NCBI GenBank assembly: GCA_000444245.1
Contig: ATSW01004592.1
Span: forward strand, 1 to 37,796
Source: Botryllus schlosseri
Lineage: Eukaryota; Chordata; Ascidiacea; Stolidobranchia; Styelidae
Reading direction: 5' to 3'
Length of the DNA: 37,796 bases
Position numbers and translations under genes: made by a program. Under the pieces are notes generated by a model. The model did no database searches, was not told the origin of the DNA, and worked only from the letters and a program-made list of their open reading frames with translations. Shown here one piece after another: positions 21,346 to 31,376 of the stretch; the stretch's first letter is position 1, and the number at the start of each line of letters is the position of its first letter.

Positions 21346-21924
21346 ACATTTCACTCATTTGTACACTTGTTGACAAATAAAGATTCTCTCTGTTTGTGTG
21401 AAAGATAGTAGTAGCCTACGGCTTTACCGTAGCGTACTTGTCTCTATCATAGGTCACTGCGTAGCTGAAAATGTAATCCTACGTTGGCCTTGTCAATGTC
21501 AGTCCACCTTATCGCACGATTCTGGTTTCGAAATTTGGTATTGGCAACTACAGTATGTATCCAATTTCGCCATTGAAATCGTGGAAACTACAGGCCAGCG
21601 GCCAAACACTGTCTGCTCTCTTTAGGACTGGTGTGACCACCATTGAGTAACATTTTCAGTCAGAATACGCCATCTTGACCAATAAATTCGCGTTCAGCCC
21701 AAACAAAAGTTTGGTTGCCAATGATTCCTGCCGACCCTAGCTGGAGTAGTCGCAAATACGATTCCGTACCCCAAAGCGATGTACGAAACGCGCGTCCCGT
21801 CACTGTAGCGCACATATTCAATTGGGCTACGTAATTTGCGTGGGTGGCAACACCCCGTTACGAGCGCACCCTGCACACTGTGTACAGCAAGACTATTAGA
21901 CTAAACAGTACACACACATTCACT
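21346..21924. other. Spacer, nothing recognised
   Basis: No supported gene or repeat between the MITE and the start of duplication unit 2. Confidence 0.35.
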
Positions 21925-21936
21925 GCGAAAATCTGA

Positions 21937-21942
21937 TTTATT
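21937..21942 (-). terminator. Possible poly(A) signal of the upstream ABHD gene
   Basis: AATAAA on the minus strand in a block conserved with 12487-12492. It is about 720 bp past the stop codon, so its use is uncertain. Confidence 0.25.
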
Positions 21943-22659
21943 ATAAATTACAATATCTGGACTATGGCAAGGTATCAGTGAGGCGATTCGTAGCTATCTC
22001 GAACTTTATCGCCTTGTCCGAATCCACAGTACAAGGGAGGACAGACCTCGTCTGACGGTTGTCCAAAGATTAAGACACGGTACCGAAAACTTGGCTAAAA
22101 GGTCGGGATTGCGAGTTAGTTTAGTTCCATCTGAAGAAAAACTTGATGAAGAAAGTCAGGAGCTCAAATGAAAATTTGCGAAGATGAAAGACGCGTCATA
22201 CGCATCTCGTACCGAGCAAATGCGATTGCGTCTACAATTTGGGAAATACTTTCAACTACAGCGCCCTCTTTGGATAAACCCAGGGTAAAACTTTCAGAAT
22301 ATCGTGGAAATAGGCAGAAAATAGTTCATTCAACACGATAAAATAAAGGCAGTCCCAAGTCGGTGAATGCTTGATTACTGATGCAGTCATTCTGAAGCAG
22401 TGTGAAAACGAAATTTCATTCGATTTAGGAACTTTGCTGTCGCAACAGAACATCTTGCAGCGCATCACGGTCGGCAAACATAGATATTCTAATTTCAATT
22501 CTTATCAAAGATATACGTATAAATGCAGGAAAATAGAAACAAAAGGATTCAAACGGGATGAACACATTCGATCGCATGTGCCGGCAGAAAGTCATGAATC
22601 GCTGAAATTGCTCAGAGGTATGTAATTTGGAACAGTCTGAACCAAATTCTTGAAAACCA

Positions 22660-25600
22660 TCATTCTATATCATCACAAATAGAATTGACGACTTGATGAA
22701 AATTCTCTGGTTGATCCGCATACAGATGATGACCGGCAGCTTTAATCGACTAAAATAGACAAACCAAATTCATGCACTAAAAATCATTGTGAGGAGGAAG
22801 TATATCACTGACATTCGGTTGTGTTACTAAATTTTATCGCAGCCACAACCTGATCCAACTGGGGCAGTCAAATTAGGTCTGGAAAAGACACAGCCTACAA
22901 ATAAACTCAGCAGTGACCGATATCATAGTTCTGGTCATGGACAGCATATGGTCATCCCAAAATCCACCAATTGGTTTCCTCGTCCAAATTGAAACTAACC
23001 GCAGTTCTTATTAATTATCTTCTCCATATCGATCATTATTTTGTAAATTGTAAGTAAATTGATGCGAGAGGAGCTCGAGTCATCTTTTATAAACACGACT
23101 TGTTCCCAGTTATACATTCTGATAATCTTTCCTGGTTATTGGTGGTATCTTGGAGCCGAGATAAACCTATATTTCTACCAGGGTTGTATGATTCGATACA
23201 TTCCATATGACTTATTAACGTCTCGTACATCAGGACCGATAATTAAAAAATAGGGCCAAAAACTGGCCTTCGATATCACACAAGAGTTTCGCAGGAGTGA
23301 GTTGAGCCTGACTTGAACTCGATATTCAAAACTAAACACCTTGACTGTGACTCAGACTCAAGTCTTAACACTGTGACTTGAACTTGAACCATTCCTCCCT
23401 GACTTAGGCTTGACTCGGTAATGTAGTGAAAATGACTCGAGTCAAAACTATAAAAATCAAACCAACTTGTGACTTGGAACCTTGTGACTTAATTCTAATC
23501 CTGATCTCTACCCTACTAACAAGACCTTCTAGAATCTAGATAATTACATATCACATGTAAAAAACAGACAATACGCATGGGGGGAATTGGAGAGTTATAA
23601 AGTTTACAGATAAATGTAACAATAACTTACATAAACTTTAACATCATTTTCAGTTAGTAAATTTTGAGCCTGATTCCCACAGTCTTTGTCCATCCACGTC
23701 CTCGCTCCGTAAATAAAACTGACGGGGAGCCCCGGCTGCAGATTACCTGAAATGGGCAATTGACATCGTCAAGTGCTGCAGAAAAACAAATTACAGTTCT
23801 GTGTATGATCGATTACTTACCGATTCGTTTTATCATAGCATTTCTCGCAAAGCCGATTTTAAAGCTCAGATTCTTGAAACCGCACTCCCCACTGTGAAAG
23901 ACCGTATGGTCAGATAGGTCAACAACAGAAAAACATCAGTCAGCCGGGTTGCAGTCAATCAAACTAGATATTTTTCATTGGGAAATTTCGTAACAGTGGC
24001 AGCAAAGATGAGCTAAGNTAGCCGGTGCTCAAACCTAAATCACAGCATGCTTGAACGTCCGTCGTCAGACTTGTACACACTCCCATTTAGTTAGTTGGCA
24101 GTCTTCTAACTAACGTATTTTTTTAGTAGTTCTACATCTAGTTGCAGATTTTGAAAATTGAGTAGTTCTAGTTTTAGTTGCGGATTTTGAAAAGTCAGCA
24201 GTTCTAGTTCTAGTTCTAGCTGCGCNTATTGAAAAGGGAGTAGTTCTAGTTCTAGTAGCAGATTTTGAAAATCGAGTAGTTCCAGTTCTAGTTGCGGATT
24301 TTCAAAATTGAGTAGTTCTAGTTTTAGTNGCGGATTTTGAAAGGTCAACAGTTTTAGTTCTAGTTCTAGTTGCGCGTATTGAAAAGTGAGTAGTTCTAGT
24401 TCTAGTTGCAGATTTTGAAAATCGAGTAGTTCCAGTTCCAGTTGCGGATTTTCAAAAGTCNGCAGTTTTTAGTTCTAGTTNCGCTTTTCGAAAATCNAGT
24501 GGTTTGTACAAATCTGACNGTCGTCCATACACCTTCGAAATGAATGAAATTGAGGCGACTATAAGGTCATGATTCTAATTACACGTCTCAGCTTTTATAC
24601 AGAAGAACACGGCACTCCCAACAAACAGCAAGTTTGGTTATTACAAGGGTAGATGAGCAAGGTGCTCAAGAAATGAAAATGATTCCAATATTTTATCTAG
24701 GAAATGATTAGCATCCCTGAGTAATGACCAATTTAGAATACTTCAGTAAGTCCACTTCATTCTAATCTAAGCTAGTTAGAGTTGAGGTTTACCACACCTT
24801 GGATTTTGGGCGTTGCAATGATAAATGTAGTCGAAAATAGGGGAGGTTCCACTCTCATCTTTCAGATCTACAAACTTGGCTCCCAAATCACCTCGTAAAC
24901 GAACAAGGCTCGGTCCTGAATTACAACGGCCAAAATTTCAAGTTAAACTGAGAAACACCACGTCGGGAATTCGGCAATCATACCTAAAGGACCAGCACCT
25001 CGAACTGCAGCCAATGGGAGGAATGGGCTGAGTACCTTCACCAAGCCCCTTGCCCAAAACGGTAGCCGCCGCAACCTATCTGGGTCTTCTTTCCACTCGG
25101 GAAATCCCCACGGATCAGCCAATATCAGGTGTTTCACCCTGAAAGACAAAATTGCACAGGGTGATACTGGTCAATCCGTCAGATGAACGCAAGAACTACT
25201 ACAAACCACATCCCGGTATGGTCTTCGGACAAGGTAAAAACGCGCACAGCGAATAAAACCATCAAGGATGTAGTATTGAAATTTTACAACATTCATTTTG
25301 TGACACAGTAGAGTGGCAACTCTAAAGCAATTTCAGCCGCATAAATGACATTCGTGGTTCACTAGTCATGCATAAAACACAATTTCATTGACTATAAAGC
25401 TGGAAATATAACACTTGAAGGACTTTTTCTTACCTACTTGGATATTTGAGAGCGTAACTGCTAGCAAGATACCCGCCAAAACTGTGGCCCATCAGAATCA
25501 TTTTATCCAGTCCGACTGCCTCTCTCCATTCCTCTATGGATTCCATGAATTGACATTCGGATTCCATCGCATCTTCAGCAAACCTAATTTTGTATCGTCG

Positions 25601-27025
25601 AGCACAATTATTGGAAGATCAAAATTTTGAATGTTGTATATTACTGTGGATGACTGCTCCGGCCGAATCCAAGAAGATCGAAGGCGTACACCGGACGTTT
25701 ACCGGTTATTGCATCATAGTTGAGTGCCTGATAATGGTTAGATAAAAACATTTATACAGGAAGGCTACCCGCTACAGATGATAATATTTTAAAAACTATA
25801 CTTCCTATTTCATGTGTCAAGTGTGATATAAAAGCAGGGTGTGCCAGTGATCTTTAATAAGTGTTATGCAATTTATGCATGGTTCAATTTTTCGATGGTA
25901 TGCCTATGCTCTCTCAAAATATACATTGATTTTGTGGAAAGTGGGCAAGTTTTTCAGCAGGGTCAGGTGAAATTATCCAATTCAAGTCAAAATTGAAACT
26001 ACTTATTGTATGTGATATGGCACAAAGGAATCCTAATGGCTTATCGAACTCTAATAATGCAACGCCCACCTTGATCAGTAGGCACAAAAATCATTTTCAA
26101 ATACAGAAAGCTTAAGTCCTGGAATGAGTACAGTACCATACTTACATTGTAAAGAAATAATCAAAATAGCACGTTTTCATGATCACAGTAGCAGATTACA
26201 GAAAATTGCTGATGAAACAAACTATAACAGAACACACAGTAGCAGTTCACTCACCCACAAGCCAACACCCCCTGCCATTCCATGCACAATAACGAGTGGC
26301 GTTTTTTGCCTTATCTCTTTGTTAAATATCAAAGTCCATATTTTATTTCCAGACTTCAAGTCAATGAATTTCTTATCGTAAATTGATTTGACAACTGAAA
26401 AAAATAATACAGTTCAATGTCTCAGAGATGAAGCAATTAAATTGCATTATATGAACGATGNAGGTAATCATGTACTTGAAAGCATTCTTTCTTCAGCTTT
26501 TATCAAGAGATTTAACGATGTAGGTNTCCATCGCAGCCAGCTGAACCATCCTTCATCACAATTAGCCCTGATGTGAGTAATATGTAATGGTAACATAAAA
26601 AATATGTTGCCAATCACAAATATTTTAGAGTTTTATTTCATTCTCAGTTCTTTTTAAGAATCCGGAACTAGAACATCTTCAACTACTTGCAAAACCAGTA
26701 GCTCAAGCAAAGTGTATACGAAGGGATTTAATCAAAATGGTCTCAATCGAAAGCTACTTTAGCACTGATCCCAAAAATAAAAATGAAAATTTAGTTCATG
26801 TACTGGAACCTCCCGAAAATTGACCTCAAAGTCTGAAACCAGCATTNTTCTTAACAATGGGAGCGTCGGTAAACGGGGCTAATATAACCCAGGAATATGG
26901 AGATCGTCTGGGTCCGCCTATACGAGTAACGTTGATAACATGTTGGTCATATATTTGGAAAATTAACCTTACCTTTCAACCTGAGATTGAGAGCCTGTGC
27001 TCGAAACTTCGGTTCTTTCGTTCAT
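22660..27025 (-). CDS. ABHD4/ABHD5-type alpha/beta hydrolase, upstream copy, intact (10 exons, 355 aa)
   Basis: Exons on the minus strand: 27025-26973, 26567-26476, 26394-26255, 25727-25645, 25583-25434, 25138-24984, 24915-24798, 23891-23821, 23746-23631, 22749-22660. All junctions are GT-AG and the frame is continuous to TGA. The length matches ABHD4/ABHD5 (about 340-350). N-terminal WFSWLRW resembles the Trp-rich membrane or lipid-droplet anchor of ABHD5. [15 protein letters not shown] forms the oxyanion region. GHSFGG holds Ser157, GARTWMDKD holds Asp307, and [10 protein letters not shown] holds His333 and the HX4D motif. With Ser in the nucleophile place it should be catalytic, as in ABHD4, which hydrolyses N-acyl-phosphatidylethanolamine and its lyso form. 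The substrate here is inference. The first ATG in exon 1 was chosen because both copies share MNER. One N falls in exon 2. Confidence 0.92.
23290..23500. repeat. GACTTGA/GACTCGA-rich low-complexity block
   Basis: Words related to GACTTGA and GACTCAAGTC recur about a dozen times in both orientations, as in subterminal parts of hAT-like MITEs. No termini or target duplication could be fixed. Confidence 0.4.
24066..24516. mobile_element. hAT-type element filled with a minisatellite, in ABHD intron 7
   Basis: Ends CAGACTTGTACA and TGTACAAATCTG are inverted repeats with one mismatch. Flanks TCCGTCGT (24058-24065) and ACNGTCGT (24517-24524) form an 8-bp duplication with one mismatch and one N. The interior from about 24124 to 24480 is almost entirely tandem units built on AGTTCTAGTTGCGGATTTTGAAAA. 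It lies in intron 7 of the upstream ABHD gene. Confidence 0.75.
24124..24480. repeat. Tandem repeat of TAGTTCTAGTTGCGGATTTTGAAAA-like units
   Basis: About nine to ten diverged units of roughly 35-45 bp alternate a variable (AGTTCT)n block with GCGGATTTTGAAAA, and include several Ns. Minus-strand translation gives a Leu/Glu-rich frame that only reflects the repeat. Confidence 0.8.
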
Positions 27026-27608
27026 GATATACTCGCAGTAGTAAGTGCAGCGATAATGCTTCGAAATGAACTTTGTTACTGCATTACATCAGAGTACACT
27101 CTGATTACATAACCTCTTACATGAATCAGCATATTTTCAATGACATCACTATTTCTCATAGCTGCGAATTGTAAATCAGATACTTTCAATGATTCAAATT
27201 GGATATGAGACAAGACATTTGTTGGGAATACAACTGCAATACATAATTTTTGACAGTCGACGTACTAATCATGTTATTTCACAGCAGTTATAAAAATATT
27301 ACCTTTGCGAAAGTAAATAGTGTTTGACGTCACTGCTATCGTTCACAGATCACCACGCAGCTTGAAATAAAGAAAAGCAATCACTCAAAACAACTTTGGA
27401 TTTGTAGCCTGGCGTATATTATCGAATTTAAAAAGGTGACATTCGATACTAAACTACTAATATTCTGGGTCAGAATGGGAACCAGGGAAGGATGGAGTAA
27501 ATGCCCAGAAATATGTTATATGAGATGACTCAAGTAGATGATATTAAAAACGCCTAACTTGTCGGAGATGCTATAGTTTATAACCAGCGAACCCTTATTT
27601 TGTTTCAG
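27026..27608. promoter_or_regulatory. Shared 5' region between divergent genes
   Basis: This interval of 580 bp or less separates the ABHD start codon (minus) from the first recognised exon of the plus-strand gene. It may act as a bidirectional promoter and may hide a first exon. No TATA box was recognised. Confidence 0.3.
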
Positions 27609-30600
27609 TGTAATGACGTTAGAAGATTTTTGAGACGATACTCTGAAATCATGGATAAGTTCTATGAAAAAGATGCGGGTGGGGCTACCTATCGGTCTGG
27701 AGACTCTATCAAAAATCTTCGCATGAGGTATTGACTGCTAATATAGTAAGAAGAGTGAGAGTGTTGTTTGCAGCATTTAAATTTCCCATCCTAGTCTTCC
27801 TCCACATGTTTATTATACATATTCCTCATCATGAGATATTTATTTCAATTATTCCAGCTCGTATACATAAAAATTGCAGTATTTGAAAGTGAAAAATCTG
27901 ACAAATTTATATCATTTGACTACTAAACACTTCCACTGAATACCAGACCACGATTTTGATGTGCTGACTGTGCCTACTGACCTATGCCACATTCATTGCC
28001 ACCGCTATTCCTATGCTATTCTTTATTTCTTTTTATTCAGTGTGCATGCCTCCTTTAGTCCTATTTACGTGATCTGGGCCAATGTGGTTGTCTGATTAAA
28101 AGGAGCTTCGAGTAGTTTCGTCAACCTCTTATCTTTTCATTTTATCGCAGTCTTGTAGTGATTCGATCTTATGAAAATTTCAGCATACTGAATCTGAATC
28201 TGACCAACTTTTACCCATACTAGTCTACCGGTATACACTTTTACATTTTCTTCATTTTACCAATAACACTAATACTTTTAGATTTGGCACATAATATATG
28301 ATCATTGATCAGATATGTTCCTTCTCCTCTTAGGTTATAAACCTATCCATTTAAGAGGTAATCGTCACAATGGCTTTAATCGATTGTGCAAGCTGTGATA
28401 AAAATTCATGTCAAGTCAACATATAAACATTTTGTACTGAATCAATACTAGTTTGCCCTCTATTTTACCGAACCACGACCTGACATATTGATCTCGTCTT
28501 CTGACACCTGCCACCTTTTTCATCATCTTTTCTTTTATATTATTTTCCTTTACTTTTCATTCAGTGTGCATGCCTCCTTTTTTATATCGCCTTGGCTAGG
28601 TGGGTGTCTGATATCGAAGACTAACTCCAAGTTGTTTCGACACCTTCCTATCTTTCATTGTGTCGCAGTCTTGTTGTGTATTGAAATAATGAAACTATTA
28701 GCAATGAATTTAATTGGGTTTCAATTTTGATGAGCTGTTCGGGACACATAAAGGCTGAAAAGAAAGACACGGTCTAAAATTAATGAAGCGAAATGAAAAT
28801 TTCTGCTGCATCAAGATTTGAATGCTCAATGTACAGTACACATACCTTTAAAAATCCTGATGTGCCGCAACCATAATAGGCTTATACATTGTCTGATGCA
28901 AATCAGCCTATTATGTATTGACTTTTGACAGCATTACTCTGCAACGTGTTAGCCCTGCGATCTTGGGGTTCCTGACATCAAAGACTAACAGCTCTGGTGA
29001 AGATTCCTCAACCGGAAATGAATCACAATCCACTCCGAATTCTACTAAATTAAATGAACACGGGCAAATGATATTGGATGAAGAGAAGCTTCTTTGCAGC
29101 TGGCAGCAAAAGCATTTTTCTGCTGTGAGTGTCATTATTATGTCGAGTAGTTTTCATCACATTTGTCATGGTAGTTGTGCAGTGCATTTCACCCATTATG
29201 GGATTGGTGTCCACTGTCCAGTATATGTATAACATCTCAACCGGCTTGCAGGCTGTCGCGCATTGGCCTATGGGTTAAGTGGGAGTGGTAAAAATAGGTT
29301 GTTGATTGCCGCTGATTGGGAGTGTTAGAGATGCTTGTCTTATGAACAGGGATCGATATCCCTGCTTATGAAACACTGTTCCTTATTAGGGATGGGCAAA
29401 TCGAGTCAAGTAATCGAATTCGAATATAGTATCAATTGCTATAATTCAAGTCGAATAAGTAGAAATTATGATTTTTTGAGTTACAAAATGATATACCACT
29501 TGCCCCTAAATTATTTTATCAGCATTAGCTGTAGTTGGTCCATGTAGTCATCGTCGGTAACCAAGTAGATGTAGAAGTAACATTGTAAGTTTCTACTCAA
29601 GTACAAGCGGAAGTATTCAAGGCCCGGTTTTGCCTGAAAATTTAACGCTACCAAGTAGAAATAGTCTAAAGTCATAATTAGTGGGGGTAGACTAAACCTG
29701 CATGAAATTTTGAGACTATTCAATTGTCTTAATTTGAGCTCCTTTTCTACTCTTAGAGAGAATTTACCCACTACAGCACCGCTCCTGCAAGAGGCTCTGT
29801 GCAAGACATCAAATATTTTGGAGAAGTTCAAAAGCTCAAGGTAACATTGAAAGTCTAAAATTGATATGATGATACCATGTCACATCATATTAAATGTACA
29901 GGGCCCTAGATATCTTGGAAGTAATTTCGCATTCAATTTCCGCTGGCGATTTTAAACTGTCAGTTTTGCGGATAATTTGGGTCCATTTCTGTGCTACGAA
30001 TAGATATTATCTTGGCTCAATAATTTAATACTGCTGTGAGAATGTATGTCATGTTTTAGGTCGTGTTCAAGATGTATTAAGATTGGTGCTAAGAAAAATT
30101 ATTCACCTCACCATTATGTGAAGGTTTAGTTCCAAATTGACTACTTCCTACCAAGCATTGGAGTACCGCTTGTGTGTAGAAAATGAACCCGAAATGACCA
30201 CAAAGAATACCAGGCCACACATCATTTGATATAATGAAACATTGTTACCGGCACATGATATTCTCATGACAGGCAAGATGCTGGTACATATACTGGAAAA
30301 AATCATTAGATCTTTCAGTATACCTTTACTGAATTTGAAAGTCATCACGATACCTCCGTATATCTGAAATTTATCTTTCCAAAATCACATACATTTCCAG
30401 AATAGACGAGGCAGACCCAACAATCGGTTATTTACGTTCTGTGATGAAGATGCATTCGCACCATCTAACGAAAACATCCCAGCCATGACAAATTCTGAAA
30501 CTGAAGTTCCGACGTACCTAGCAACCAATATTGAGGGACTGCGTAAGCGAAAACCAGCGTCAGGTGTTGGAAATGCATTATCATCGAAGTTGAAACAGTA

Positions 30601-30787
30601 AGTGAATTCATCAGTTGGACTATTAGTATTAGCCGTAAAATAAATTGGATTGATGTAGCCGTGTAAACTGATTATCATCAACGACGTAAATGCATACAAT
30701 GGCTGTGACGGTGTCTTGCAAGAGGCTTACTATTCCTGTCATAAATATTGCTTTCACGACAACATCCATTGCAGTACGGTACCATAA
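27609..30787 (+). CDS. Unrecognised multi-exon gene, 5' end not located
   Basis: Exons with good AG/GT borders and one continuous frame are 27609-27727, 28932-29124, 29757-29840 and 30401-30597. Weaker additions are 30319-30357 (39 nt, phase 0) and a terminal coding stub at 30775-30787 ending in TAA. Phases join throughout. The first listed exon begins TGTAATGACG after TTTCAG and contains an in-frame ATG at 27651 that could be the start. Segments include RRFLRRYSEIMDKFYEKD, SITLQRVSPAILGFL, a Ser/Asn-rich stretch (SSGEDSSTGNES), LDEEKLLCSWQQKHFSA and GLRKRKPASGVGNAL. There is no signal peptide or membrane segment. I do not recognise the family. It is probably an intracellular, partly disordered protein of about 200 residues or more. 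The direct evidence is only splice signals and open frames. Confidence 0.55.
27945..28690. repeat. Intronic direct duplication, period about 523 bp
   Basis: Two diverged copies, about 27945-28170 and 28470-28690, share ATTCAGTGTGCATGCCTCCTTT, the block around CGCAGTCTTGT and a start like ACCACGA(T/C). They lie in the intron between exons 27609-27727 and 28932-29124. Confidence 0.65.
29387..29470. mobile_element. Solitary hAT-type terminus
   Basis: TAGGGATGGGCAAATCGAGT resembles the TAGGGATGG ends of the element at 3700-4533. It is followed by TCGAAT-like words, and no right end was found. It lies in an intron of the plus-strand gene. Confidence 0.4.
29550..29625. repeat. AAGTAGAAGTA-type fragment
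   Basis: AAGTAGATGTAGAAGTAAC followed by CTACTCAAGTACAAGCGGAAG matches the subterminal arrays of the hAT at 18742-20029. It is probably a remnant of a related copy. Confidence 0.45.
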
Positions 30788-31376
30788 CACATTTATTAAA
30801 CTCTATGACTTTTCAAGCCCCCCTTTCAAGAGTTCTGTCTTAGTCAATCGTCCGAATTCAAGTCTGTCAGTAAACTCGCCACTCTTGCATAATCATGAAG
30901 TTTAATGTACAGTATTGAGTATATAGGCTACAAGCAAATGTTGTGGTTTCAGTAAACAACACTACCAGAACAACCAGAATTAAATGCAGTTTGTAAAATT
31001 CTGTGTGGCATGACTCGATGGACAAAAATAATGCTACTTATTTTTATAACTGCAAGAGGTAGTATTACATTTTCGTCAATGCATAATAATGGATTTCCAC
31101 AAAACTAAATGGCTAGATCACAGAGCTGGCTGCAAAATAATTGATTTACTACAAACGTATGGAATGTTATTGGAACTCTATGACTATGTGATGCAGACTG
31201 CGCCACCTCGTAACCTTGTAAGTCAGCGCCTATGGATGCAGATATAAACACAAAAATGATCATAACACTCCACAAATTTATGTGATTCTATCCAATTAAA
31301 GGTGAACTGGTGATCATCACTTCATACTGCACCAACCCAACTCAATTTATCGGTATCCTTATAGGTCTTGTACCAT
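30788..31376. other. Convergent intergenic region
   Basis: It lies between the 3' ends of the plus-strand gene and the dehydrogenase gene. A minus-strand AATAAA occurs at about 30796-30791, some 580 bp after the dehydrogenase stop. No other signal was recognised. Confidence 0.35.

Larger units (their letters stand above)
21925..27030. repeat. Tandem segmental duplication, unit 2
   Basis: Counterpart of 12475-18290. It contains the intact ABHD copy plus its 3' flank, where blocks such as GAAAGTCATGAATCGCTGAAA (22588) still match the first unit. The 3' flank has diverged more than the exons. Confidence 0.8.

Noticed and set aside
24106-24348. 80-codon Leu/Glu-rich minus frame
   Set aside because: It is the translation of a tandem DNA repeat with Ns, with no sign of coding constraint.
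30401-30480. Alternative frame of the exon giving IDEADPTIGYLRSV
   Set aside because: It stops after about 28 codons, whereas the phase-consistent frame is open across the whole exon to the donor.
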